Part shown: positions 1-10,400 of the stretch, piece by piece
Layout of the letters: every line of letters starts with the position of its first letter
Position numbering within the stretch: the first letter of the stretch is position 1
DNA from: Acidimicrobiaceae bacterium
Lineage (GTDB): Bacteria; Actinomycetota; Acidimicrobiia; Acidimicrobiales; Aldehydirespiratoraceae
Reading direction: 5' to 3'
DNA length: 56,850 nucleotides
Assembly: GCA_009843735.1 (NCBI GenBank)
Contig: VYCW01000100.1
Coordinates: forward strand, 1-56,850
Made by a program: the position numbers and the translations under genes
Notes under the pieces: generated by a model
Told to the model about the DNA's origin: nothing
The model's input: the letters and a program-made list of their open reading frames with translations, nothing else
Database searches by the model: none

Positions 1-640
1 GCCGGCTGGCGTGGTAGGGGTCGTTGAAGTTCTCCATCATGACCTTCCAGTTCCAGGGAAGGTCCGGGATGGTGGCGCCCTCCCGGGTGGTGGTCGACTC
101 CAGCCCGTAGTTGGCCAGCATCTCGTCGATCTTGGTCATGGTCGGGCCGAAGGGGCGGGCGTCGTGGTCGAAGTTCGCCATGATGAAGCCCTGCCATATC
201 TCCACCTTGAGCTGGGGGAGCGGATGCTCGGACTGGTCGAAGTCGACGGCCCGGTCCATGGCCGGGGTGCCCAGCAGGGTCCCGTCGAGCCCGTAGGTCC
301 AGTGGTGGTAGGGGCATGTGAACCGGCGGCAGTTGCCCGAGCCCTCGGCGATGACCATGCCCCGGTGCCGGCACACTGCCGACATGACCCTCAGCTCGCC
401 GGCGGAGTCGCGGGCCGCGAGCAACGGCTCACCCGCGATGGTGATGCAGCGGTAGTCGCCCGGTTCCTTGAGCTGGTCTTCCCGGCCCACGCAGAGCCAC
501 TCCCGGTGGAAGATGGCCCGCCGTTCGAACTCGTAGAACTCCGGCGACGTGTACAGCACCGGCGGCAGGAGCCGGGCCTCGTCCACCGGGCCGACCGAGT
601 CGTCGAAGCTGGCTAGGAGGTCGTCGGTCAGCACTGTCAT
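1..640 (-). CDS. Rieske [2Fe-2S] ring-hydroxylating oxygenase, alpha subunit (C-terminus cut by window edge)
   Basis: The first 213 residues of a Rieske non-heme iron oxygenase large subunit are present; the rest runs off the left edge. The Rieske cluster ligands are visible as C90-x-H92 (context VCRHRG) and C109-x2-H112 (context CPYHHW). Near the edge the start of the catalytic-domain iron motif is seen (ENFNDPYH), so the facial-triad histidines begin at about residue 210. Such enzymes hydroxylate or demethylate substrates using electrons from a ferredoxin/reductase; none is visible nearby. The start is the ATG at 640, following MTVLTDDLL. It is the last gene of the minus-strand series that includes the PKS, 124 bp below the amidase, so it may be a tailoring oxygenase or an unrelated catabolic gene. 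Family assignment is firm; substrate is unknown. Confidence 0.93.
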   Translation of the reverse strand, partial: MTVLTDDLLASFDDSVGPVDEARLLPPVLYTSPEFYEFERRAIFHREWLCVGREDQLKEPGDYRCITIAGEPLLAARDSAGELRVMSAVCRHRGMVIAEGSGNCRRFTCPYHHWTYGLDGTLLGTPAMDRAVDFDQSEHPLPQLKVEIWQGFIMANFDHDARPFGPTMTKIDEMLANYGLESTTTREGATIPDLPWNWKVMMENFNDPYHASR

Positions 641-764
641 TCGGCTCGTGTCTCCGCTGGGTCTGGGAGCGTGCGGGAGGAGGCTCCGGCGGGCTGAACC
701 TAGTCCGTGGGCCCAAGCCACCTCATATTGGGCGTGCCAGGTGCCGAGTGTGGGAGCGTACGGA

Positions 765-2357
765 TCAGGATGCTCTCTGGAGGGCCGTGCCGACCCGCAG
801 GCACAGGGCGTCGGCATGGGGCGGGGCGACGATCTGCACGGCGGCCGGCCGCCCCTCGTCGAGCCCGGCCGGCATCACCAGCGCGGGCTGGCCGGTGACG
901 TTGAACGGCAGGAACGTCCGGGCCACCTTGTCGAGCCAGAGCCGGTCACCGTCGTCGAAGAAGGTGGCCGGGTCGGGCGCCGTCGTCGGCGTGGCCGCGG
1001 TGACCAGCACGTCCACCCGGCCGAAGACGGTGTCGAGGTCGTTCTGAACCAGGCTGCGGGCCTGCAGCGCCTTCAGGTAGTCGGAGGCACTGGTCCGGGC
1101 TCCGGCCGCAAGCCGGCAGGCCGCGGATCCGGTTAGCTCGCCTATGCGACCCATGGTGCCGGCGTGGTGGGCGGCGAACTCCACCACCGTGATGACCCAG
1201 GCGACGATCCCAGCCAACTCGGCGTGCCGGAACGGGACCGGCTCGACCGTGCAGCCGAGCTCCTCCAGCCGGCCCAGCGCGCCGGACAGGGCTGTGTCCA
1301 CACCCGGCGAGCAGCCCTCGGCCAGCCATCCCTCGACCACTCCAACGCGCAGGCCCTGGACCGATTCGGCTGTTTGGCCGTAGTCGGGCACGGGCCGATA
1401 GGAGGCGTACGGATCGGTGTCGCACCCGCCTGCGATCACGCCCAGCACCAGCCCAAGGTCCTCGACGGTGCGGGCCATGGGTCCCACATGGTCCAGCGTC
1501 CACGACACCCCGAAGACGCCGTCGCGGGGCACCCGCCCGAACGTCGGCTTGATCCCGCTCACCCCGCAGTACGAGGCAGGGACCCGGATGGACCCACCGG
1601 TGTCGCTGCCGAGCGCGACCGGAAACAGCTCGGCGGCCAGTCCCGCGGCCGATCCCGACGAGCTGCCGCCCGCCCACCGGCCCGGCGCGTTGCGGTTGGC
1701 AACACCGTCACCGGACTCGTCGCCGAAGGCGAACTCCGGGGTGGTGGTCTTGGCCACGATCACCGCGCCGGCCTCCCGGAGCCGGGCCACGACGGTGGCG
1801 TCGGCTGAGGGCACGTGGCCGGCGAACAGCGTCGAACCGGCTTCGGTGCGAAGCCCCCGGGTGTTGATGATGTCCTTCACGCCGACGGGGACGCCCTCCA
1901 GCGGCCCGGCGTCGCCGCTGCGCCACCGCTCGGCCGACAAGGCGGCCTGCCGCCGGGCCGCATCGTCGTCCCGGGCGGCCACCGCGCCGATGTCCCCGTC
2001 GAGGTCATCGATCCGGGCGAAGCAGGTGTCGACCACCTCGACCGGGTCGAGCGTCCCGGTCCGGTATCCCTCCAGCAGGGCTGCCGCGCTCATGCCGGCC
2101 GGGTCGTCACCGGGCTGTGGAGGTCCCTCCCCCGAAGGCCCTGGTGCCGCGGTGGCGCCGGACGCGGCTGTGCGGGGCTCGAGGTCGGAGATCCAGCGGT
2201 CCCCGGCCACCGGACCGACGATGTGGGGGAACGGTTCGCTCAGCGCGCGCAGCACAGCGAGCTTGTCGCCCAGCGTGGCCTGGGCGGCCGCGGCCGCGGC
2301 CAGCACCCCCTCGGGGATGGCGGCGGCTCCGTCGGTGACAGTCCAATCGCCGGCCAT
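765..2357 (-). CDS. Amidase signature family hydrolase
   Basis: A 530-residue amidase signature (AS) enzyme that hydrolyses an amide or related C-N bond. The Ser-cisSer-Lys triad can be read: K161 (context GVPVGVKDI), cis-Ser S232 in the GGSSSGS loop, and nucleophile S256 in SDTGGSIRVP. The spacing S232-S256 (24 residues) matches the family. About 85 residues precede the catalytic core, with an alanine-rich start and a Pro/Gly-rich linker (residues 64-88). Overall length is slightly above the usual 460-500. It lies 60 bp downstream of the PhyH gene on the same strand. It could release or modify an amide in the PKS pathway, or belong to the general amide-catabolism theme of the window; the sequence does not decide. 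Confidence 0.93.
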   Translation of the reverse strand: MAGDWTVTDGAAAIPEGVLAAAAAAQATLGDKLAVLRALSEPFPHIVGPVAGDRWISDLEPRTAASGATAAPGPSGEGPPQPGDDPAGMSAAALLEGYRTGTLDPVEVVDTCFARIDDLDGDIGAVAARDDDAARRQAALSAERWRSGDAGPLEGVPVGVKDIINTRGLRTEAGSTLFAGHVPSADATVVARLREAGAVIVAKTTTPEFAFGDESGDGVANRNAPGRWAGGSSSGSAAGLAAELFPVALGSDTGGSIRVPASYCGVSGIKPTFGRVPRDGVFGVSWTLDHVGPMARTVEDLGLVLGVIAGGCDTDPYASYRPVPDYGQTAESVQGLRVGVVEGWLAEGCSPGVDTALSGALGRLEELGCTVEPVPFRHAELAGIVAWVITVVEFAAHHAGTMGRIGELTGSAACRLAAGARTSASDYLKALQARSLVQNDLDTVFGRVDVLVTAATPTTAPDPATFFDDGDRLWLDKVARTFLPFNVTGQPALVMPAGLDEGRPAAVQIVAPPHADALCLRVGTALQRAS

Positions 2358-2417
2358 CGCCGAAACGTAATCAAGTCGCCCCCGACACGCCCAGAGGGCG
2401 CAGGCCGGCGCGGCGTA

Positions 2418-3344
2418 TCAGTTCCAGTCTCCCGGCGACCACACCAGGGGGAACACGTCCCCGAAGGAGTCGAGGGTCTGGCCCGTCTGCGGTTCGTGCT
2501 CAGCGAGGCCGGGAGGATCCGGGACCATCTGTCCGACGCGCTTGATGTAGCGGGCCTCCGGACCGGCGAACAGGGCGGCGTACGCCCGCCGGTCGCGGTC
2601 CAACGTCACGCCCTCGGCCGTCCCGTGAAGGAGGTCTCCGTGGAACAGGATCACGTCGCCGGGCTCGTAGTCCCATCCCATGATGTCGAACGAATCCCGG
2701 TCGCGGGGCACATCCGGCGTGGGGGGCAGCGACTTGTCCATCACGACGCTGCGGTAGGCGAATCCGGCGCCCCCCTTCTCGTAGACGCCGCGCTTGCGGG
2801 CCAGCGCCATCCGCAGTGCGTTCTCCTCATCCGACATGTCGGGGTCGCGGCCCACCATCGGGCGGTAGGTGACGTTCCACCGGTGCGATCCCCGGACCAC
2901 CTCGAGGCTGGCCCGGCGGGGTACCGGGTCGGGCGATGCCCAGGCTCGCACCAGGTCGGTGCCCTCCACGTTGTGGTAGCTGGTGTCCTGATGCCACGGG
3001 GTGGGAGCCATGGGGCCTGCCCTCCGGAAGAACATCTGGTCCATGTAGAAGCGCACCGGGCCGGCCACGACGGAGCCCACGAGACCACCGACGGGAGATT
3101 CGTTGGCGAAACGGCGCAGGCTGGGTGACCGGGCCGCGAGCAGCTGGTCCGCCCTCACGGTCGCGCCCTGGGCCACCACCTCACTGGACATGTGGTCGCG
3201 TTCGGCGAAGCACTCCTCCAGGCCGTCGGCGATCAGGCTCACCCACTCGGGTGCCAGCACCCCGGTCAGCAGCACGGCTCCGTCGCGGTGGAATGCCGCG
3301 ATCTCGGCATCGGTCACCCCTCGGATGGGGGCAGCCGAAGTCAT
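2418..3344 (-). CDS. PhyH-family Fe(II)/2-oxoglutarate-dependent dioxygenase
   Basis: A 308-residue protein of the phytanoyl-CoA dioxygenase family, which hydroxylates substrates with O2 and 2-oxoglutarate. The iron ligands fit H118-x-D120 (context PWHQDTSYH) and distal H240 (context GDLLHGT), with an arginine pair at 252-253 suited to bind 2-oxoglutarate. The frame is open further upstream, but the ATG at 3344 is preferred: AGGAGG lies just upstream and the ATG overlaps the stop of the phosphopantetheinyl transferase gene (ATGA), implying translational coupling. That coupling is the best argument that this oxygenase belongs to the PKS pathway, probably hydroxylating the acyl product. Exact substrate unknown. 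Confidence 0.93.
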   Translation of the reverse strand: MTSAAPIRGVTDAEIAAFHRDGAVLLTGVLAPEWVSLIADGLEECFAERDHMSSEVVAQGATVRADQLLAARSPSLRRFANESPVGGLVGSVVAGPVRFYMDQMFFRRAGPMAPTPWHQDTSYHNVEGTDLVRAWASPDPVPRRASLEVVRGSHRWNVTYRPMVGRDPDMSDEENALRMALARKRGVYEKGGAGFAYRSVVMDKSLPPTPDVPRDRDSFDIMGWDYEPGDVILFHGDLLHGTAEGVTLDRDRRAYAALFAGPEARYIKRVGQMVPDPPGLAEHEPQTGQTLDSFGDVFPLVWSPGDWN

Positions 3345-4051
3345 GGCCCTTCCTCCTCTTGGGCGACCGCGGCCGCGAACCGATTCGTGCCGATGTTGGT
3401 GAGTCTCCATGCCACCTCAGGCATGCCCGGCATCCACAACACGCCGCTGCGGGCGCCGTTGCGAATGTCCGGAGGGATCTCGAAACTCGAGACGTCCAAC
3501 GAGAGGCCCAGCCCGTGAGCCTTGCTGAGCGCTTCCTTCAGAGTCCACAGATCGAGGAACACGTCGAGCTTCTGGCGCCCGCTCGCCGCCATCACATCGG
3601 CCCGCTCACGGGGACCGAGGACCGCATCGATCAGCACGTCGAGATTGCGTTGCGCGGCCCGTTCCTCGACATCAACACCCACCCGTCCCCGCGGCGCCAT
3701 TGCGATCAGGCCGTGCTGCCCACTGTGGCTGACGTTGAATGCGATGGGAGCCTCAAGTCCGTCGACCGTGGCGAAGGGCTTGCCGTGCTCGGAAGCGCCG
3801 AGGGCGAGCTGCTGGTTGCGGCAGTCGAGCGTGCCGCAGAGCAGCGAGCGCAGCGATGCCCGGCACAGGACGTACCGGCGTCTGGCGCCGGTGTGCTGGA
3901 AGCGGAGGGCTCGGCGACGCTCCTCGCCGTCGAGCCAGGTCCAGGCCTCCTGCTCTTTGGTCTCGCCGGGCACCAGGTCGACGTGCGTCACCAGGACATC
4001 GTCAAGCTGGGTGAACGGCACCCACCAGTCGGTGGCTAGAGCGGGAGCCAT
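3341..4051 (-). CDS. 4'-phosphopantetheinyl transferase, Sfp type
   Basis: A 236-residue enzyme that moves the phosphopantetheine arm of CoA onto carrier-protein serines, activating PKS, NRPS or fatty-acid carrier domains. Family motifs are complete: FNVSHS (105-110), the Mg-binding GVDVE (D127, E129), and W169-T-x-K172-E173 with K177 in the WTLKEALSKAHG segment. Length matches the Sfp class rather than the short AcpS class. It sits directly below the free acyl carrier protein gene (78 bp) and is coupled by a 4-bp overlap to the PhyH gene. Presence inside the cluster suggests a dedicated activator for the PKS ACP domain (S2523) and the free ACP (S40). Confidence 0.96.
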   Translation of the reverse strand: MAPALATDWWVPFTQLDDVLVTHVDLVPGETKEQEAWTWLDGEERRRALRFQHTGARRRYVLCRASLRSLLCGTLDCRNQQLALGASEHGKPFATVDGLEAPIAFNVSHSGQHGLIAMAPRGRVGVDVEERAAQRNLDVLIDAVLGPRERADVMAASGRQKLDVFLDLWTLKEALSKAHGLGLSLDVSSFEIPPDIRNGARSGVLWMPGMPEVAWRLTNIGTNRFAAAVAQEEEGP

Positions 4052-4114
4052 AGCGGTGCTACGGGTCCGTGCCGATCGGTGATCCGGGAGTCGGACCGCC
4101 TACCGCGCGGTTGT

Positions 4115-4133
4115 CTGAACCGAGTGTGTTCAG
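4115..4133 (-). terminator. Hairpin at the acyl carrier protein stop codon
   Basis: CTGAAC and GTTCAG form a 6-bp stem with a 7-nt loop that overlaps the stop codon of the free acyl carrier protein gene. A second self-complementary stretch (CCGCGCGG, 4103-4110) follows on the minus strand. There is no U tract, so this could be a weak terminator, an attenuator or an mRNA-stabilising stem between the ACP and transferase genes. Confidence 0.3.
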
Positions 4134-4372
4134 CTGTGGGAGTCGAGGTATGCGATCAGGTCGCTCGGCGTCAGCAGCTCGGCGAACTCCTCGGCCGAGA
4201 TGTCCACGCCGAACTCCTCGCAGACCAGTCTCCAGAACGCCACCACGTCGGTGGAGCTCACACCCGCATCGATGATGTTGAGATCGGGCGTGAGCGGCTG
4301 GCCCGCAGACCTGCCCTCGATCTGGAGATTGGCGTCGACGAGGGCTCGAATTCGTTCTTCGGTTGAGGCCAT
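4130..4372 (-). CDS. Free-standing acyl carrier protein
   Basis: An 80-residue acidic, helical protein with the size and layout of an acyl carrier protein. The usual DSL attachment motif is replaced by SST in the context AGVSSTDVV, with S40 the expected phosphopantetheine site; hydrophobic helix-2 residues (VVAFWRLV) follow. A GAAAGG ribosome-binding site lies upstream of the ATG at 4372. It is 77 bp below the PKS and just above the phosphopantetheinyl transferase. Since the PKS ends in a KS with no AT and no ACP of its own, this discrete ACP is the obvious partner for that KS, as donor of an extender or acceptor of the chain. That role is inference. Confidence 0.88.
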   Translation of the reverse strand: MASTEERIRALVDANLQIEGRSAGQPLTPDLNIIDAGVSSTDVVAFWRLVCEEFGVDISAEEFAELLTPSDLIAYLDSHS

Positions 4373-4449
4373 CGGTGGTGGTACCTTTCAGTGGATCGGC
4401 TTCGGAGGTTGGCGAGAGCCTACGAAGGCGCCACCGGCTCGTCAACCCA

Positions 4450-7400
4450 TCAATTCGACTGCAACGGCTGCACCCAGTGCCGTCGACGCTGGAACGGGTA
4501 TCCCGGCAGCGAGATCCGGCGCGGTGTTTCGTCTTGGAACAGCGCGCCGAAGGTCACGTCGAGCCCGGCCTCGTAGTCGGCTGCTGCGTCCGTGACCGCG
4601 CCGTGTCCGGGAGATCCGCCCGATCCCGGTGCTTGCCCCCCGTTCCCGTCCACCACTGCTTGCAACCCGGCGCGCAGCGACTCGACGTCGTCGAACACCA
4701 CCGCGGCCCGCTCGGCGAAGTGGGTGCGCCCCACGCTCGCAGTCCACGCCACGTCGCGCAGCAACGCTGCCGGGTCCTCGCCCTCCTCGGAGAGCTCCGA
4801 GACCCGTTCGCCGAGCCAGGATCCGAACTGCACGGCAAGCTCGCGCAGAGCCTGCTCGGACTGCGCCGATAGGGGAAGCATCCGGGTTCGGCTCACCGGC
4901 TGTGAACTGGTGCCGGATCCGGCTGTGTCCGCCTGGCGGGTCCCGATGTCATGCCCCTCGAGAACCAGGTGGGCGTTGGCGCCTGAGATCGCGAACGAGT
5001 TGACCGCCGCCAGCCGGGGCCGTCCACCTGTCTCGGGCCAGTCCATCGCTTCGGTGGTCACCCGCACGGGCAGCCGCTCCCAGTCGATCTGCTCGCTCGG
5101 CTCGCTCAGGTGCAGATGCTTGGGGATCTTGCCCCGGTTCATGGCCAGGACCGTCTTGATGAGGCCGGCCACCGCCGAGGCGCACTCCAGGTGGCCGATG
5201 TTGGTTTTGACCGAGCCGACCAGCAGAGGCCGGTCATCGTCGCGGCCGGTGCCGTACACGGTGGCGGCCGCGTTCATCTCGACCGCGTCGCCGAACACCG
5301 ATCCCGGCCCGTGCGCCTCGAGATAGTCGACATCGGCCGGGACTCGCGCCGCTCGGTCCAGCGCCTGCTTCATCGCCTGCATCTGTGCGGGGCCGTTGGG
5401 CTGGGTGAGGCCCAGGCCGGTGGCGTTCTGGTTGACCGCCGTGCCCCGCACCACCGCCCAGATGCGGTCGCCGTCGGCGATGGCGTCCTCCAGCCGCTTG
5501 AGTGCCACCATGCCGCAGCCCTCGCCCCGGATGTAGCCGTCGGCGGCCGCGTCGAAGGCCCGGCACTGCCCGCTGGCCGACAGCATTCCCGTCTCGGCCA
5601 GGAACGTCGTGATGGACGGGGACAGGACTGCGTTGGCCCCGCCGGCCAGAGCCAGGTCCACTTCGTCCTGCTGCAGCGCCGACACCGCATGGTGGACGGC
5701 GACCAGTGACGATGCGCACGCCAGGTCGAAGGGCACGGCCGGGCCGGCCAGGCCCAGCGTGAATGCGATGCGCCCGACCGCCACGCTGGCGGTGGTGCCG
5801 AAATAGCTGTCGCCCCGGCCGGCGGCCGCGATGACCCTGCGGTACTCGCTGCTGCCGCCGATACCGGCGTACACCCCGGTGCGGCTCCCCTTGAGGCCGG
5901 CGGGGTCGATGGCGGCGTCCTCCAGTGACTGCCAGGCCGTCTCCAGGAGCATGCGCTGCTGGGGGTCCATCATGCGGGCCTCGATCGGCCTGATCCGGAA
6001 GAAGCCCGCGTCGAACTGGTCGATGCCCTCGATATAGGCGCCGACCCGGCTGGCGGGATCCGGGTTGGCTGGGTCTCCCGAGGCTCCGTTCCAGGGGCCG
6101 GGATCCCGACGTCCGTCCGTGACCGCGTTCTCGCCCGCCTCCAACTGGCGCCAGAAGCTGCTGAGGTCCGGAGCGCCGGGGAACCGGCAGGCCATCCCCA
6201 CGATGGCGATCCCGTCGTTGCCGGTCGCACTCGACGGCACAACGGCTGCCGCGACCTTCGGCGCCGAAGGCTCTGCCACGTCGGCCTGCTGCTGGTCCCG
6301 CTGGTCCTGGCCCGGCTGAGCCGCGGCTTCCAGGACCGGCCCGCTGGGGCCGGTGCCGGCGGGCGCTTGTATGGCGAAGCGGGCGCCATCGGTGCCCTCG
6401 GGTGCTTCGATGCCGCCCGACTCGGCGAGCTCGGACGCCAGGTAGGCGGCGAGGCTCTGAACGCTCGGATAGTCGAACACCACGGTGTTGCCGGCGGTGT
6501 ACTCGCCCGCGAGGCCCCGGTTGATGCGGTTCCTCAACTCCACCGCCATCAGGGAGTCCATTCCCAGGTCGGCGAACTCGACCGACGGCGCCGGACGGTC
6601 CGGCAGGCGCATCACCGCCTGCAGCTCTCCCTGCAGGAACCCGGCCAGGATCTGCTCGTGCTCCGTCGCGGGCGACGCGCCCAACTCCGACAGCAGGTCG
6701 GCCTGAGAGTCTTGGCGGCCTCCAGCCTGGCTCGCCACCGCGGCCAGCAGGTCCTCCAGCAGCGGTGAACGGTTCTCGTAGTCCTCGGCCACCATCTGCC
6801 AGTCCACGGCGGCCACCATGGGCGCGGTCGTGTCCTGGCGGACGAGGTGGTCGAAGGCCCTCAAGCCGTGCTGCGGGGTGATCCAGCCCGTACCGGCGGC
6901 CTCGAGCTGTGCGGCTATCCGCTCGCGTTGCTCCTCGGCCTCGCCGAGTCCCGACCATGCTCCCCAGGCGATGGACTGCCCGGCCAGCCCACGCGAGCGC
7001 CGGTGGGCTGCGAGCACGTCGAGGAAGGCGTTGGCTGCGGCGTGGTTGGCTTGGCCGGGGTTGCCCAGCACGCCGGCCACGCTGGAGAACAGCACGAACA
7101 TGTCGAGATCGCGGTCCTCGGTGGCTCGGTGCAGGTGCCAGGCTCCGAGCACCTTGGGCCACAGCACCCTCTCGAAGCTCTCCCAGCTCTGGTTGGTCAG
7201 GGCCGCGTCCGACAGGACTCCCACGCTGTGGATCACGCCCGCGAGCGGAGGCAGCGTGTCGGAGATGCGGGCCAGCATGGCGTCGACGGCGTCGGCGTCG
7301 GTCATGTCGGCCAACTCGACGCTTACCGTCGCCCCTCGCTCTCGCAGCTCGGCTATGGCTGCGGCGGCTTCGGGGTCCGGGTCGCGCCGGCCGTTGAGCA

Positions 7401-10400
7401 CGATGGCGCCCGCACCACGGTCGAACAGCCATCCGGCCACCGTGCAGCCGATGCCGCCCAGGCCGCCCGTCACCAGGTAGGTCCGGTCGCCGCGCAGCTG
7501 CCCGGTCTCGAGCGGAGAGGCCGCGAACACGATCTTGCCGATGTGGCGGGCGGCTCGCATGAACTTCATCCCGGGGCCGACCTCGGCCAGCGACCACCTG
7601 GTGTGAGTCAGCGGGGCCAGCTCCCCGGCGTCCAGGCGCTGCATCACCCGCCTGAGGGCGTTGCCCGGCTGGGCGGGGTCGTGCTCCTTCAGCACGTCCA
7701 GCTCCAGGATCCAGTAGCCCGCATCGGGTCGGGCCTGTCTCATCTCGCTGTGGCTCAGGATGTCCACCCTGGCCAGCTCCACGAACCTGCCCTCCCGGGC
7801 CAGGCACGACAGGCTGGTGTCGATAAAGCCGGGACCGGTGAGGCTGTTGAGCACCACGTCGACGCCTTCACCCCCGGTGGCCTCGAGGATCTGCTCGCCG
7901 AAGGCCGTCGATCGGCTGTCGAATACGTGCTCGACGCCCAGCGAGCGCAGGTAGGCCTGCTTCGGAGCGCTGGCGGTGGCGAACACCTCGGCTCCGGCAG
8001 CCTGGGCCAGCTGGACGGCAGCCAGGCCGACCCCGCCCGCGGCCGCGTGGATGAGCACCCGCTCGCCTGCGGCCAGTTCCGCCAGATCGAACGACAGCGC
8101 GGCCGACACGAACGCGGTGGGCATCGTCGCCAGTGCCGTCACACCGATGTTCGGCGGCGCCGGAGCCACCATCTCCTCGCGCGTCACCGCCTCCGCCGAG
8201 AATGTGCCGAAGGCAAGGCCGACCACCCGGTCGCCGTCGGCGACCGTGCTCACTCCGGGCCCGATCTCCAGCACCCGGCCGCAGAACTCGCCGCCTAGCA
8301 GGCCCTCATCGATCACGCCGAGCGATCGGAACATGTCCCAGAAGTTGAGTCCGGTTGCCTCGACAGCCACCCGGACCTCGCCCGGCTCCAGCGATCGGGC
8401 CGGCGCGGCCTCCACCCGCAGCTCCTCCAGCGCTCCGGCCTCGTCGGGCTCGACCATCCAAGCCGACTCGCCGGCCGGCTCGGGCAGATGCAGCCGTTCG
8501 GTGCCTTCACCGGCACGGACCAGGCGGGCCGCTTGGCGGTGCCCTCCCCGGTAGGCGATGTGCGTCTCGGAATCGGGGTGCAGCAACTCGTCTGAGATGC
8601 TCTGCGGCAGTTCAGCAACGGCCGGGTCCAGATCGATCATCCTCGGCTGGAGATGGGAGGCCTCGCGGGCCGCGACCTTCCCGAAACCCCACAGCACCGC
8701 GCCGGCGACGCCCTCGACGGATTCGTGCTCGAGCACCTGGCCGCCACGAGTGACGAACCACACGCCCTTGGCGGCGGTCGCGTCGGCGTCGGCTAGGCCC
8801 TGCATCAGCGCCAGCGCGCTGGCGGCGGCCCGCCTCACCGCGGTCGCCATCTGCCCGGTGGTGGCCTGCACACCGTGGGTGTCGGTCGCCGCGAGGTGCA
8901 CGACCCCGTTCAGAGGGAGGCCGGGGGGAAGGGTCCCGAGCAGTGCCTGCCACTCGGTCCGGTTCTCCATGTCGATCGCCGCGGCAACAACTCCGTCGGG
9001 CACCGAGACCGGGTCGGGCGACGACTCATCGCTGGCCATTACCACTGTCTGGTTGAGGGCCTCCAGCCGCTCGGCCAGTTCGGCGGCCAACCCGCCCCGG
9101 TCGGCGGCCAGGACCCACGCTCCCGGCCGTTCGGCCACCTCGGCCGGACCCTGGGCGAGGATCACGCCCCGGTCGGGCTCGGCGTCAGGATCGGTCTCAT
9201 CCGCGCCCAGGACCTCGACCCCCTCGAAGCCGGCGTCGTCGAGCGCCTGCCGCCAGACCGCGGGACTGGCCAGTGCATGGTGGGGACGGCAGGCGTCGGC
9301 GAAGCGCCACCATCCGTCCAGCTGCCCGAAGGTCAGGTCCAGCCAGCCCTGCCCTCTCAGGTTCTCCAGAGCCACCAGATGGCCCGACGGCGCCAGCAGA
9401 TCCCGGCAGTGCTCGAGCGTTTCGGACAGGTAGCGGGTGGCGTGCAGCACATTGGACGCGATGACCAGGTCGTAGGCGTGGTAGTCGAAGCCCTGGGAGC
9501 CCGGGTCGTGCTCGATGTCGAGCACCCGGTACTCGATAGACGCCTCCCGCCCGCCGAAACGGCTCTCGGCCTCGGCGAAGAAGCCCGCGGAGATATCGGT
9601 GTAGGTGTAGTCGAAGCGTCCCTCAGGCAGTTCGGGCAGCACCGCGGCGGTGGCCGATCCCGTGCCCGCGCCGACCTCGATCACCCGCAGCCTCCGCCCG
9701 TCCGGCAACTGCTCGAGCAGTGCTGCCACCGCGTCGGCCAGCATCTGGTTGGCCGCCCTCGCCACCGGTGCCTTCAGGTAGAGGTCGGCCGCGGTGGGCT
9801 CGCCGCTGCTGAACAGCAGCGTCAACGGGTCGGCATCGCCCACCAGCACATCGGCCAGGGCTCCGGCGCTGCGCTGGAACAGCCCGATCTCGGTCGAGCC
9901 GTGCTCGTAGCGCTCCGCCATTTCCGAACCGAGCTCCCCGGGGTCGTCGGGCAGCATCTGGGTGCCGTGATCCTCGGAGCCCGGCACGACGACGAAGGTG
10001 TCACCGTCGGCTTCGACCACACCGGCTCGGGCCAGCATCTCGAAGAGCCGGCGGAACAATCGACTGTGCTCGGGCAGCACCCCGAGCCGCTCGCGTAGCC
10101 CATCAGGCTCCACCGACTCGCCCGCGGTGCGCTGCCAGCCCAGGCGCTCCAGCGTCATCAGCGCATAGGACCATGACAGCCGCTCGAGGTCGTTCAGCAG
10201 GTCGGCCCGGCTGGTCTTGTCGACGCCCGCGGCCTCCAGGTACGCCGCGAAGGTGTCCGAGCGGGCTGCCACCGCGGCCGGGCTGGCAAGGAAGCCGGCC
10301 CCGACGACGCCGGGTGGCAGCGGCCGGTCCCGCCACACCACCTCGTACAGCAGGTCGTCGAGACTCTCGGTCGCCGATAGCAGGGCGGCCCGCGTGGCCC

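Noticed and set aside
41-640. tRNA, rRNA or integrase remnants marking an island boundary near the left edge
   Set aside because: No such gene could be recognised; the Rieske gene is intact up to the edge, so no boundary can be claimed.
1815-3128. 437-codon plus-strand open frame across the amidase and PhyH genes
   Set aside because: Shadow of two genes with complete catalytic motifs on the other strand; no domain of its own.
4942-6213. KS2 as a decarboxylating KSQ loading domain
   Set aside because: The active-site cysteine (C2802) is present, and the domain is C-terminal rather than at a loading position.
5234-7807. 857-codon open frame on the minus strand inside the PKS gene
   Set aside because: It is in another frame of the PKS, has an Arg/Gly/Pro-rich composition typical of GC-rich shadow frames and no recognisable domain; the PKS frame carries continuous conserved domains here.
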